Below are positions 16,532 through 24,951 of a stretch of DNA of 41,899 bases, one piece after another (position 1 is the stretch's first letter; every line of letters starts with the position of its first letter). This DNA is from an uncultured Fibrobacter sp. (GTDB lineage Bacteria; Fibrobacterota; Fibrobacteria; Fibrobacterales; Fibrobacteraceae). The position numbers were made by a program, and so were the translations under genes. The notes under the pieces were generated by a model that was given only the letters and a program-made list of their open reading frames with translations, was not told the origin of the DNA and did no database searches. The stretch spans positions 1-41,899 of the forward strand of contig CAMKLO010000027.1 of NCBI GenBank assembly GCA_946413655.1, read 5' to 3'.

Positions 16532-18931
16532 ATGGATTTTTCTGCGATCATTGCCGAAGAGCTGAATCTTGAAGTGTGGCGCGTTAGTAAGGCGCTCGAA
16601 CTTATGGACCAGGGGGGCACGATCCCCTTTATCGCCCGTTACCGCAAGGACCAGACGGGAACATTGAACGAAATTGAACTCCGCGACATCAGCCACCGTC
16701 GCGACTACCTCCAAGAGCTCGTCGATCGCAAGGAAACGATTCTCAAGAGCATCGAGGAACAGGGCAAGCTCACGCCGGAACTCAAGGCTCAGATCGAAGC
16801 TTGCAAGGACAAGACTCTTCTCGAAGATATTTACGCTCCGTTCAAGCCGAAGAAGCGTACTCGCGCAACGATTGCAAAGGAACTTGGTCTGGAACCGCTC
16901 GCCCGCCTGATGTGGGCTCAGGAAAATACCGGAAACACGGCAGAAGAAATCGCCCGCATTTATTTGTCCGAAGAAAAGGGACTCGCCGATCCGCGTGCAG
17001 CCCTCAAGGGTGCCGCAGACATCCTCGCCGAAGAAGTTGCAGACAACGCAGAATTCCGCCAGTACCTCCGCAACAAGGTCGAAAAGACTGGCGTCATGGT
17101 TTCCAAGGTCAAGAAGGATTTCGAAAAGCAAGAAACGAAGTTCAAGGATTACTACGACTTTAGCGAACCGGTTGGCAAGATTCCGAGCCACCGTATGCTC
17201 GCTCTCCGCCGTGGCGAAAAGGAAAAGGTGCTCCGCCTCTCCATCGAAGTTCCGAACGAAGAAATGATTGGTTATCTGCAAAATCAGGTCATCAAGGGTG
17301 AATCTGTCTGGAAGCCGTATCTTGAAGACATGTGCAAGGACGCTTGGGAACGTTTGCTCCAGCCGAGCATGGAAAGCGAAGTGCGCCTCCTCCTCAAGGA
17401 TGCCGCCGAAGAAGAAGCTTTCAAGGTGTTCTCCAAGAACCTCCAGGACGTTTTGCTTGCTGCTCCGGCAGGCCACAAGGCTGTGCTCGCGCTCGACCCG
17501 GGCTTCCGTACGGGTTGCAAGGTCGCAGTGCTCGACAAGAACGGCAAGTTCCTCGACCACGGCATCATCAAGCCGCATGAACCGTGGAACGACAAGGCTG
17601 GTGCAGCAGTTTATCTGATGAGCCTCATCGACAAGTATCAGATTGACCTCATCGCTATCGGTAACGGTACGGCTAGCCGCGAAACGGACGCTTTCTGTGG
17701 CGAAATGGCTCTCAAGTTCAAGGGCAAGGTGCCGCCGCGCGTCATCGTCTCCGAAGCCGGTGCATCTGTCTATAGCGCAAGCATGATTGCTATTGCCGAA
17801 TTCCCGAAGGAAGACGTGACGACCCGTGGCGCCATTTCCATTGGCCGCCGCTTGCAGGACCCGCTTGCAGAACTTGTGAAGGTCGATCCGCAGTCTATTG
17901 GCGTGGGCCAGTACCAGCACGACGTGAACCAGCGCGAACTCAAGAAGCGCTTGGACGAAGTGGTGGAAAGTTGCGTGAACATGGTCGGTGTCGACGTGAA
18001 CAGCGCTTCCGCTCCGCTCCTCTCTCATGTGGCGGGCCTCAGCAACACGCTCTCCGAAGCGATTGTGAAGTACCGCGAAGAAAACGGCGCTTATGCAAGC
18101 CGTGAAGATTTGAAGAAGGTCAAGGGCTTCGGTCCGAAGGCTTTCGAACAGTCGGCTGGCTTTATGCGTATTCCGGGTGCCGAAAACCCGCTCGATGATT
18201 CCGCCGTGCATCCTGAAAACTACGCCCTTGTCGAAAAGATGGCCGAAAAGGTCGGCGTTCCGGTCAAGGAAATGGTCGGTAATGCCGAAGCTGTGAAGGG
18301 CATCAAGCTTGACGAATTCCTCTCTGACGAAGTCGGCCGTGCTACTTTGGAAGACATCCTCAAGGAACTCCAGAAGCCGAGCCGCGACCCGCGTAAGGAA
18401 TTCCGTTATGCGAAATTCGATGACCGCATCAAGACCATCAATGACCTCGTGACGGGCAGCTGGATGGAAGGCGTTGTGACCAACGTCGCTAACTTCGGTG
18501 CGTTCGTCGATATTGGTGTGCATCAGGACGGTCTCGTTCACATTTCTGAAATCAGCGACAAGTACGTGACGGACGCCAAGGACGTGCTTACGGTCGGTGA
18601 CGTGGTGAAGGTCCGCGTGGTTGCTGTCGATGCAAACCAGAAGCGCATCAGCCTTTCCATGAAGCAGGAACAGACCGACGGTGTCGCCGGTGCTGGTGCT
18701 AATGGTCCTCGCGGTCAGCGCGTGGGTGGTCCGCGTGGTAACTTTGGTGGTCGTCGTGATGACCGTGGTGGTCGTCCGCAGGGCGGTATCCAGGGTCACG
18801 CAACCATTGCCGACCTTAAGAACAAGATTGCAGGGAAGGAACGCCCCGGCATGCAGCCGCAGAAAAAGCCGAATCCAGCCCAACCGCAAAAACTCAACTC
18901 CCTGCTGAAGTCCATGAAAAAAGGCTTCTAG
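16532..18931 (+). CDS. tex: Tex transcription accessory protein
   Basis: A 799-residue RNA-binding protein with the full Tex layout. The N-terminal helical region begins MDFSAIIAEELNLEVWRVSKALELMDQGGTIPFIARYRKDQTG, given here as contiguous motifs. A YqgF/RNase H-like domain begins near residue 314 (AVLALDPGFRTGCKVAVLD), helix-hairpin-helix motifs lie around 505-560 (LKKVKGFGPKAFEQSAGF), and an S1 domain spans about 643-712 (GVVTNVANFGAFVDIG, DGLVHISEISD). The tail is Gly/Arg-rich. Tex proteins associate with RNA polymerase and influence transcript processing. Length is typical. The gene has strongly biased codons, giving long open frames on the opposite strand. A structured leader precedes it. 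Confidence 0.95.
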   Translation: MDFSAIIAEELNLEVWRVSKALELMDQGGTIPFIARYRKDQTGTLNEIELRDISHRRDYLQELVDRKETILKSIEEQGKLTPELKAQIEACKDKTLLEDIYAPFKPKKRTRATIAKELGLEPLARLMWAQENTGNTAEEIARIYLSEEKGLADPRAALKGAADILAEEVADNAEFRQYLRNKVEKTGVMVSKVKKDFEKQETKFKDYYDFSEPVGKIPSHRMLALRRGEKEKVLRLSIEVPNEEMIGYLQNQVIKGESVWKPYLEDMCKDAWERLLQPSMESEVRLLLKDAAEEEAFKVFSKNLQDVLLAAPAGHKAVLALDPGFRTGCKVAVLDKNGKFLDHGIIKPHEPWNDKAGAAVYLMSLIDKYQIDLIAIGNGTASRETDAFCGEMALKFKGKVPPRVIVSEAGASVYSASMIAIAEFPKEDVTTRGAISIGRRLQDPLAELVKVDPQSIGVGQYQHDVNQRELKKRLDEVVESCVNMVGVDVNSASAPLLSHVAGLSNTLSEAIVKYREENGAYASREDLKKVKGFGPKAFEQSAGFMRIPGAENPLDDSAVHPENYALVEKMAEKVGVPVKEMVGNAEAVKGIKLDEFLSDEVGRATLEDILKELQKPSRDPRKEFRYAKFDDRIKTINDLVTGSWMEGVVTNVANFGAFVDIGVHQDGLVHISEISDKYVTDAKDVLTVGDVVKVRVVAVDANQKRISLSMKQEQTDGVAGAGANGPRGQRVGGPRGNFGGRRDDRGGRPQGGIQGHATIADLKNKIAGKERPGMQPQKKPNPAQPQKLNSLLKSMKKGF

Positions 18932-19132
18932 CCGAGTGTCGCGGCAAATGTGCTTGCACAATTTGCCATGACCGAGGCGTACTTTTTGCGCTACGTAAGT
19001 AGCGCCAAAAGGTTTCTAGCCGAAGAGTTGGGGCTTGCCCCATCCAGTTAAATCAAGACTTTACTGGATTCTTCGCCATAAATGGCTCAGAATGACGATA
19101 AAGGCTGTTGGTCTCGTCACTCCATTTCAAAC

Positions 19133-19166
19133 AAAAACAGCACTCGAATGAGTGCTGTTTTTTGTT
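19133..19166. terminator. Rho-independent terminator between tex and ferredoxin genes
   Basis: A 10-bp perfect stem, AACAGCACTC (19136-19145) with GAGTGCTGTT (19150-19159), loop GAAT. It is followed by a T-run and preceded by an A-run, so it can act on both strands. Confidence 0.85.
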
Positions 19167-19232
19167 CAATCTTACAAGATAAGCAAAGCTTCGTACCATC
19201 GCGTAACCGCGATAACTTTGCCTAAAAGCTCG

Positions 19233-19392
19233 ATTATTGACGCCTTCGGCGTCTATGCCTCGGCTCGGATATAGCCAAATGCAAGCATTTGGCTGCATCG
19301 CTCGCCTTACGCATTATTGACGCCTTCGGCGTCTATGCCTCGGCTCGGATATAGCCAAATGCAAGCATTTGGCTGCATCGCTCGCCTTACGC
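19233..19392. repeat. Two tandem copies of an 80-bp repeat
   Basis: Copies at 19233-19312 and 19313-19392 look identical. Each holds two hairpins: GACGCC-TTC-GGCGTC and AGCCAAATGC-AA-GCATTTGGCT. The first six bases of a third unit (ATTATT) run into the ferredoxin stop codon at 19394. A related CGCCTTACGCATT word recurs at about 23566. Confidence 0.9.
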
Positions 19393-19393
19393 A

Positions 19394-19591
19394 TTATTCG
19401 TACTTGATCACGCCGGCCGGGCAGCTGTCAGCAGCGTCCTTGATTTCGCTTTCGTAAGCAGAGAAATCAACGCCTTCCTTCACCTGCATCTTTTCCGGAA
19501 CGGAGAAGACTGCATCGCAAGTAGCTTCGCAAGCGCCGCAGGAGACGCATTCGTCGCTAGATTCATCGAGCCAAACTTTCGTAATTGCCAT
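19394..19591 (-). CDS. Small 4Fe-4S ferredoxin
   Basis: A 65-residue acidic protein, MAITKVWLDESSDECVSCGA and onward. Cys15, Cys18 and Cys21 (Cx2Cx2C) with Cys57-Pro58 form a single [4Fe-4S] site; Cys25 is an additional nearby Cys, followed by Asp rather than Pro. There is no second cluster motif. This matches short monocluster ferredoxins, which carry electrons in anaerobic metabolism. The start is supported by an AGAGGT site 5-6 bases upstream. Its stop codon abuts the 80-bp repeat array, so the transcript would carry that structured sequence as its 3' end. Confidence 0.9.
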   Translation of the reverse strand: MAITKVWLDESSDECVSCGACEATCDAVFSVPEKMQVKEGVDFSAYESEIKDAADSCPAGVIKYE

Positions 19592-19798
19592 AAAATACCT
19601 CTTATATTGGTTGAGTTATAAGCACAATATAACAAAAAAAAGAAGCGGGAAATCAGAATTGTTGTAAAATGCAAAAAAAACGATGCTCACTACCTACTGC
19701 CTACTTCCGACTATTTCTAAATTTGCGTTAAATTTTTCGGGCTAATCCGGGCAATGGTGCTCGCCTTTCGCCTGAAAATGAAGAGGACATCGTAAACG

Positions 19799-20590
19799 AT
19801 GAAAAAAGTGGTTGTAAAAATTGGTGGCAGCTTGGCAATCGACGAAGCCAAGTTGGCCGATTTTGTGGCGGCAGTCAGCAAGCTTCCGGCTATGGGCTGC
19901 CAAGTGGCCGTGGTGCACGGTGGTGGCAAGGACATCAACGAGAATATATCCTTGCTCCGAGAACAACCAACCTTTATCGACGGTCTCCGAGTCACGACGC
20001 CTTCTATCATGAAGATGGTCGAAATGACGCTCTCGGGTCACGTCAACAAGAAGCTCGTGCGAATGCTCCTCGAAAACAATTGCAACGCTGTCGGCCTCAG
20101 TGGCGTAGATGCCAAGTTGTTCGAAGTTGTGAAAAAGCAGGGCAAGGTGGATCTTGGCCTCGTGGGCGAAGTCAAGAAAGTCAATCCGCAGATTGTAGAA
20201 GCCCTCTGGTCTGCTGGCTTTGTGCCCGTGGTGAGCCCGATTTCTATCGGTCCTGACGAAAACGGTAAGGCTGTGAGCTGGAACGTGAATGCCGATACGG
20301 CAGCAAGCGAACTGGCTGTGGCACTCCATGCTGACCAGTTCGTGCTGGTGAGCGATGTCCCGGGCGTGATGGACGATACGAAGACCGTCATTCCTGAATT
20401 GAGCGAAGCGGCTGCCGAAAAACTCATCGAGTCTGGCGTCATCAGTGGCGGCATGATTCCGAAGGTCCGCGAAAGCTTCAAGAGTATTGAACGCGGTCTC
20501 AAGAGCATTCACATTGTCGGCTGGAAGGACGCCGAACACTTTGTAAAACAAATTAATGGAGAACTGAACTATGGCACAATCCTTGGCTAA
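19799..20590 (+). CDS. argB: Acetylglutamate kinase
   Basis: A 263-residue amino-acid kinase family enzyme for the second step of arginine synthesis, phosphorylating N-acetylglutamate. KIGGSLAID at the N-terminus and VVHGGGKDINENI form the nucleotide-phosphate loops. FIDGLRVTTPSIMKMVEMTLSGHVNKKLV and WNVNADTAASELAVALHAD are acetylglutamate kinase signatures, and SGVISGGMIPKVRES is the late conserved block. Length is normal. The gene overlaps argD by 20 bases, so the two are translationally coupled. Other arg genes are not in this window. The ribosome site is weak (AGAGGA about 11 bases upstream). Confidence 0.95.
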   Translation: MKKVVVKIGGSLAIDEAKLADFVAAVSKLPAMGCQVAVVHGGGKDINENISLLREQPTFIDGLRVTTPSIMKMVEMTLSGHVNKKLVRMLLENNCNAVGLSGVDAKLFEVVKKQGKVDLGLVGEVKKVNPQIVEALWSAGFVPVVSPISIGPDENGKAVSWNVNADTAASELAVALHADQFVLVSDVPGVMDDTKTVIPELSEAAAEKLIESGVISGGMIPKVRESFKSIERGLKSIHIVGWKDAEHFVKQINGELNYGTILG

Positions 20591-21782
20591 TTCGATTTTT
20601 GAAGAAGACAAGCAGTTTATCGCACCGCTTTATGGCAAAGCCAATATTGAATTTGTCCGTGGCGAAGGTTCTTACTTGTTCGATAAGAACGGCAAGAAGT
20701 ATCTTGACTTTGTCGCTGGCATTGCGGTAAACGCCCTCGGCCACCAGAATGCGGCTATCAAGAAGGCTGTCGAAGAACAGATGGACAGCTTCTTTCACAT
20801 TTCGAACCTTTATCCGAACTACCCGCAGGTGAATCTCGCTAAGGCACTCCTTGCTGCGACTGGTTTCGATAAGGCGTTCTTCTGCAACTCCGGTACCGAA
20901 GCGAACGAAGGCTGCATCAAGTTTGCACGTAAGTATTTCGATCGCAAGGGCGAAAAGAATCGCCAGAAGATTATCACGTTCGTGAACAGCTTCCACGGTC
21001 GTACGTTTGCAGCTCTTTCTGCAACGGGTCAGCCGGCTATCCGCGAAGGCTTTGGCTCCATGCCGGGTGACTTTGTTCACGTTCCTTGGAATGACGTGGC
21101 TGCCCTCAAGGCAGAAGTCAACAACGACACTTGCGCCATCATGCTCGAATCGCTCGCTGCCGAAGGTGGCGTGATGACCGTTTCCGATGAAATGGTCGCT
21201 GCTATCAACAGCCTCAAGAAAGAATTCGGCTGCCTCGTGATTGTGGATGAAGTGCAGGCGGGCATGGGCCGTCTCGGAACATTCCTTGGCCTCCAGAAGC
21301 ATGGTATTGACGCAGACCTCGTGTCCCTTGCCAAGGCGCTTGGCGGCGGTCTCCCGCTGGGTGCTGTGCTCCTGCGCCAAAAGGTTGCAGACCAGCTCAA
21401 GGCCGGCGATCATGGCACTACGTTTGGCGGCAACCCGGTCGCTTGCGCTGTCGGTCTCGCTGTCGTGAACCAGATTGCAAAGCCGGAATTCCTCGCCAAT
21501 GTGGAAGCTCGTTCCGCACAACTTAAGGCGGGCCTCGAAGCTATTGCGGCGAAGTTCCCTGCTGTGAAGGGCGTGCGTGGTGAAGGCCTTATTCTCGGCC
21601 TCGCTCTCGACGAATCGCTCCCGGTCGGTAACGTGATTGCAGCCGCCCGCGACGAAGGCATGATGGTCTTGAGTGCCAAGGGCAACGTGCTCCGTTTGCT
21701 CCCGCCGCTCAACGTCTCCGCCGCCGAATGTGACGAAGCTTTGACGAAGCTCGGTGCTGCATTCGTTATGGTTACAAAGTAA
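20571..21782 (+). CDS. argD: Acetylornithine aminotransferase
   Basis: A 403-residue class III PLP-dependent aminotransferase. Signatures are FVAGIAVNALGHQNAAI, FFCNSGTEANEGCIKFARK, TFVNSFHGRTFAALSATGQ, LVIVDEVQAGMGRLG and LVSLAKALGGGLPLGAVL with the PLP Lys at 255, then GTTFGGNPVACAVGL. It converts N-acetylglutamate semialdehyde to N-acetylornithine after ArgB and ArgC. Related succinylornithine or GABA transaminases are the alternative, but the coupling to argB decides for ArgD. Its start lies within the end of argB, with a GGAG about 9 bases upstream. A clear terminator follows. Confidence 0.94.
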   Translation: MAQSLANSIFEEDKQFIAPLYGKANIEFVRGEGSYLFDKNGKKYLDFVAGIAVNALGHQNAAIKKAVEEQMDSFFHISNLYPNYPQVNLAKALLAATGFDKAFFCNSGTEANEGCIKFARKYFDRKGEKNRQKIITFVNSFHGRTFAALSATGQPAIREGFGSMPGDFVHVPWNDVAALKAEVNNDTCAIMLESLAAEGGVMTVSDEMVAAINSLKKEFGCLVIVDEVQAGMGRLGTFLGLQKHGIDADLVSLAKALGGGLPLGAVLLRQKVADQLKAGDHGTTFGGNPVACAVGLAVVNQIAKPEFLANVEARSAQLKAGLEAIAAKFPAVKGVRGEGLILGLALDESLPVGNVIAAARDEGMMVLSAKGNVLRLLPPLNVSAAECDEALTKLGAAFVMVTK

Positions 21783-21803
21783 ACCGCGTTTGTCTGATTT
21801 CTT

Positions 21804-21835
21804 TATTCACCCGCCGTTATGCGGGTGAATTTTTT
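21804..21835 (+). terminator. Rho-independent terminator after argBD
   Basis: ATTCACCCGC (21804-21813) pairs perfectly with GCGGGTGAAT (21820-21829), followed by six Ts. Confidence 0.9.
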
Positions 21836-21839
21836 ATTG

Positions 21840-22237
21840 TAATATTTTTATAACAAAATTGCGAAATAAACTTAAAAACAAAAATAATCTTTTTGTAACA
21901 TGTTTGTTAGTGTAAAAATAAGTTTAAAGCCCTCGCTTTTTCCTTGAAAATAATATATCTTTGGTTCGCGCTTTTTGGGGAAACTAAAAGGTTAGTTTGC
22001 TTGAAAAACGTTGTTGGAGTTTGGTGTTGTGTTGTTTGTAATAAGGGATTATAGACGCGTGAAACTCCGTTTCGTAAATACGCTAATATTATCGAGACTT
22101 GCGAAGCTCTCCAGTCGCTCTTTCTCGGCTCGAGCTGTTTCTGTCGCTCGGACTATTGCAATCGTATGTTGCTATAGCTGGGTTAGTTCAATGATTTTTT
22201 TAACAAAAACAAATGAATTCAAATTGGAGGGTAATTC
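21840..22237. other. Long untranslated region upstream of an exported-protein gene
   Basis: About 400 bases, AT-rich on the left. The only open frame (22011-22241) encodes a Leu/Ser/Arg-rich sequence of low credibility. The region 22098-22150 contains repeated TCTCGGCTCG and TCGCTCGG words. It probably holds the promoter and 5' leader of the gene at 22238, whose strong TTGGAGGG site lies at its right end. Confidence 0.45.
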
Positions 22238-23194
22238 ATGAAAAGTTCAAAAATTCTGGCTACCATAGCCATTGCTTCTTTGTTTGCAGCATCTTCTTAT
22301 GCTGCTAATGAAGAAATCATTGCTAAATACGGTGCCATCACCATTAAAAAAGTGAAAAACAGCGCTGGTGTTGAAAGAACTGTCGCTGAAATTGACGACA
22401 ATTTAAAGGCCGCTACGACGATTACCGAAAATATCGACGTGGACTCGGTCTTTTTTACGCGCGTATTCGAAGTCGGAAATGATCAGGAATCTCGCGCTTC
22501 CACATTGATGCTTCCTTTTGACGTTGAACAGTCTGCTTCATGGAAATTGGATCTCGATTTGTTCGAATTTGTTAAAGTTGCCAAAGAAAGTAATCATAAT
22601 AATTATGAAATTCATGTAAAAAACGTCAACGCAGGACACCTGAAGGCTCATACGCCTTATATCGCCCTTGCTCGTAAAAAAAACCAACAGATTGCTTTTA
22701 ACGTACAATATACTGACCAGCCTAAAATTACTTTGAAACCGACTGCTGGAAATCATGTCGTCCGTCATACAGAAGGTGATTACCACTGGGATATGACAGG
22801 CACCTATGAAAATATCGAATTCAAGAATCCTAAGAACATCTATGGGTTTGCAGCTAGTGCTAGTGGAACGACTAAACTTGGTGACTTTGTAAAAGCCGCT
22901 TGCAAAGACGGCAAGTGTGCTTCGATTAGACCGTTCAGAGCATACCTCAAGTGCGTTCCGAAGAACTTGAACAAGTCTGCTGATGAAGCCGAATTGCCTG
23001 AATCAATCAAGGTATTCGTTGTTGATGATAACGGCAATAAGGGCACGACCGCCATTGGAACGCTGAATACTCGCACGGGTGAATTTGTCAAGGAAGACAA
23101 CCATTGGTTCGATATGAAGGGTCGCGTGCTTGATCACAAGCCGACTGCCAAGGGCACTTACTACAACAACAAGAAAAAAGTTATTATCAAGTAA
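22238..23194 (+). CDS. Exported protein of unknown function with a C-terminal sorting-like tail
   Basis: A 318-residue protein with a signal peptide (MKSSKILATIAIASLFAASSYA, cleaved before ANEE). The start has a strong GGAGGG ribosome site. The body has an immunoglobulin-like or beta-rich look (VFEVGNDQESRASTLMLPFDVEQSASWKLDLDLFEFV, here in fragments; later YGFAASASGTTKLGDFVKAACKDGKCASIRPFRAYL). The last 28 residues, starting FDMKGRVLDHKP and ending KGTYYNNKKKVIIK, resemble the end of the GH11 xylanase in this window and the general form of type IX-type sorting tails. A 51-residue peptide gene follows 12 bases later on the same transcript. No family was recognised. Confidence 0.75.
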   Translation: MKSSKILATIAIASLFAASSYAANEEIIAKYGAITIKKVKNSAGVERTVAEIDDNLKAATTITENIDVDSVFFTRVFEVGNDQESRASTLMLPFDVEQSASWKLDLDLFEFVKVAKESNHNNYEIHVKNVNAGHLKAHTPYIALARKKNQQIAFNVQYTDQPKITLKPTAGNHVVRHTEGDYHWDMTGTYENIEFKNPKNIYGFAASASGTTKLGDFVKAACKDGKCASIRPFRAYLKCVPKNLNKSADEAELPESIKVFVVDDNGNKGTTAIGTLNTRTGEFVKEDNHWFDMKGRVLDHKPTAKGTYYNNKKKVIIK

Positions 23195-23206
23195 GAGGGG
23201 GAAAAA

Positions 23207-23362
23207 ATGAATATCGAACTTGAAAACAAAACAGAAAAGAAGGCTTATGTTGCTCCTGCTATGGAAATCATGAGCATGGAACAGAATATCAATCTTCTCA
23301 CCGGTTCCGAAGTGGTAATAGAAGGTCTTGATGCTGATGAATGGAATGGTGAATTCAACTAA
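23207..23362 (+). CDS. 51-residue peptide of the YxxPxxEIxxxEQ type
   Basis: A short gene, well supported by an AGAGGGGG ribosome site about 5 bases upstream of its ATG and a terminator 24 bases after its stop. The product starts MNIELENKTEKKAYVAPAM, continues EIMSMEQNINLLTGSEVVI and ends EGLDADEWNGEFN. The layout (charged start, YVAPAMEIM, hydrophobic LLTGS, acidic tail) resembles small Bacteroidetes-group proteins of the form YxxPxxExxxxExxxLLxGS whose function is not established; these resemble double-Gly-like leader peptides. Whether it is cleaved after LLTGS is unknown. It is co-directional with, and 12 bases from, the exported-protein gene. Confidence 0.75.
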   Translation: MNIELENKTEKKAYVAPAMEIMSMEQNINLLTGSEVVIEGLDADEWNGEFN

Positions 23363-23386
23363 TCTGTTGATCCGCTTTTAACATTG

Positions 23387-23413
23387 TCCCGGCCTCAGTG
23401 CCGGGATTTTTTG
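23387..23413 (+). terminator. Rho-independent terminator after the 51-residue peptide gene
   Basis: TCCCGGC (23387-23393) pairs with GCCGGGA (23400-23406), loop CTCAGT, then TTTTTTG. Its stem and loop match the palindromic element at 29467-29496. Confidence 0.88.
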
Positions 23414-23613
23414 TACATAAAAAAGACCCCGGCGCTTCGGCAAGCTCAGCGACCTTAATCCGGGGTGACAATTCTGATAACAACGGCTTTGTCGCGTTCT
23501 CTCGTCTTTATACATGTATCAAATGCTAGGCTCAGTTATAGGTCTGCAAGCAGCCCTGCAACATTCGCCTTACGCATTTGTCGTCTATAGCCCGCTTTGG
23601 CGGGCGTTCTTTC

Positions 23614-23619
23614 GTCTAA
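23614..23619. other. End of a 200-base intergenic stretch with small palindromes
   Basis: The stretch from 23414 to 23619 has no gene. It holds CCCCGG...CCGGGG (23427-23465), next to GGTGACAATT, and a GCCCGC-TTTG-GCGGGC hairpin (about 23589-23605), in the style of the palindromic repeats elsewhere in the window. Confidence 0.5.
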
Positions 23620-24717
23620 TTACACGTTAAACAAGAAGTACATGATGTCGCCATCCTGCACGAGGTATTCCTTGCCTTCGGTACGGACAAGCCCTGCTTC
23701 CTTCGCGGCGTTCCAGCTGCCGTGCTTCAAAAAGTCGCTGTAGCTGAGCGTTTCGGCGCGAATAAAACCGCGTTCGAAGTCCGTGTGGATGACGCCAGCG
23801 CATTGCGGTGCCTTGAAGCCTGCGTGGAACGTCCAGGCGCGGCATTCCTTTTCGCCTGCGGTAAAGAACGTGCGCAGCCCGAGGATTTCGTAACCCTTGC
23901 GAACAACGGAATCAAGTCCGGATTCGGTCATGCCGAGTTCCTTGAGAAAATCGGCCTTGTCGGCGGGTTCCATCGCGGAGAGTTCTTCTTCAATCTTGCC
24001 GCTGATGACAATCACGTCGTGGCCGTGCTTCGCGGCGTATTCCTTCAACTGATCGACGTAGGCGTTACCCGTGAGGATGTCGTCTTCCTTGACGTTTGCG
24101 CAGTAGAAGAGCGGCTTTGCGGTAAGGAGGCCGAGGTCTTTTACGATGAGTTCCATTTCGTCGCTGTCGTGCATCACAGTGCGTGCGGCGCTACCTTCTT
24201 CCATGGTCTTCTTCAAAAGTTCGCAGGCGGCGAGGCGTGCTTTCGCTTCGGCGTTGCCAGTACGTGCAGACTTTGCTTCGGTGGCGAGGCGCTTTTCGAC
24301 AGTGTCCAAGTCCTTGAGGATAAGTTCTGTTTCGATGACTTCCACATCGCGGATTGGATCAACGGAACCGTTCACGTGGATGATGTTTTCGTCGTCAAAG
24401 CAACGCACTACTTCCATGATGGCTTCGCATTCGCGGATGTGAGTGAGGAACTGGTTACCGAGACCTTCGCCCTTGGAAGCACCCTTTACAAGACCTGCGA
24501 TATCGACAAATTCCGTAACGGCGGGGACGATGGATTTCGGGTTATAGACCTTCACGAGTTCGTCGAGGCGTGCATCCGGGACGCTGACCATGCCGACGTT
24601 CGGGTCGATGGTGCAGAACGGATAGTTTGCAGATTCCGCGCCAGCGTTTGTGATTGCGTTGAAGATGGTGCTCTTGCCTACATTCGGGAGGCCCACGATG
24701 CCACATTTAAAACCCAT
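23620..24717 (-). CDS. ychF: YchF/Ola1-family redox-regulated ATPase
   Basis: A 365-residue cytoplasmic Obg-family P-loop protein. It begins MGFKCGIVGLPNVGKSTIFN with the G1 loop at about residues 9-16, followed by the switch segment (NYPFCTIDPNVGMV, G3 DIAGLVKGASKGEGLGNQFL). The C-terminal TGS-like domain runs from about residue 280 (RTFFTAGEKECRAWTF ... VIHTDFERGFIRAE ... GSWNAAKEAG). YchF prefers ATP to GTP and binds ribosomes; it is involved in stress and translation control. Length is typical. It is transcribed away from the candidate RNA at 24952. Confidence 0.96.
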   Translation of the reverse strand: MGFKCGIVGLPNVGKSTIFNAITNAGAESANYPFCTIDPNVGMVSVPDARLDELVKVYNPKSIVPAVTEFVDIAGLVKGASKGEGLGNQFLTHIRECEAIMEVVRCFDDENIIHVNGSVDPIRDVEVIETELILKDLDTVEKRLATEAKSARTGNAEAKARLAACELLKKTMEEGSAARTVMHDSDEMELIVKDLGLLTAKPLFYCANVKEDDILTGNAYVDQLKEYAAKHGHDVIVISGKIEEELSAMEPADKADFLKELGMTESGLDSVVRKGYEILGLRTFFTAGEKECRAWTFHAGFKAPQCAGVIHTDFERGFIRAETLSYSDFLKHGSWNAAKEAGLVRTEGKEYLVQDGDIMYFLFNV

Positions 24718-24916
24718 GATAATCTCCGGTTGCGGCGCAGTTCTAGACGCGCCTTCTGTTTTCGGCGGTAAAGTTAGTAATTATTGGAGTGTCGGGCAGT
24801 AGTTAAAATGCTGTTTTTACAGGCTTTCTTGAATGTAAATGTTTGTTATCGTAATTGCTTGTTTGGGCGGTATTGTCAATTACTTGACATTTTGTCAATG
24901 AACGGATTTGGCCATT

Positions 24917-24945
24917 TTGATAACAAAGCGTCAAATAAACATAAT
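24917..24945 (+). promoter_or_regulatory. Sigma-70-like promoter of a candidate RNA gene
   Basis: TTGATA (24917-24922), a 17-base spacer, and CATAAT (24940-24945). The expected transcription start is about 24952. A palindrome TTGACA-TTT-TGTCAA lies upstream at 24884-24898. Confidence 0.5.
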
Positions 24946-24951
24946 TTACAA

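Noticed and set aside
16277..18961. An 894-codon open frame on the - strand opposite tex
   Set aside because: Tex is certain on the + strand, and biased codon use opens the complementary frame. The antisense product shows no recognisable family, only His/Phe/Ala/Leu/Glu-rich sequence.
19053..19298. An 81-codon - strand frame through the terminator and 80-bp repeat
   Set aside because: It is read through a terminator stem and duplicated non-coding sequence.
20553..21521. Long - strand frames opposite argB and argD, and a + strand frame opposite ychF (23722-24771)
   Set aside because: All are opposite well-identified enzymes and lack ribosome sites or recognisable motifs.
22011..22241. A 76-codon + strand frame before the exported-protein gene
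   Set aside because: Low-complexity Leu/Ser/Arg sequence, no ribosome site, and overlap with the strong site of the next gene.
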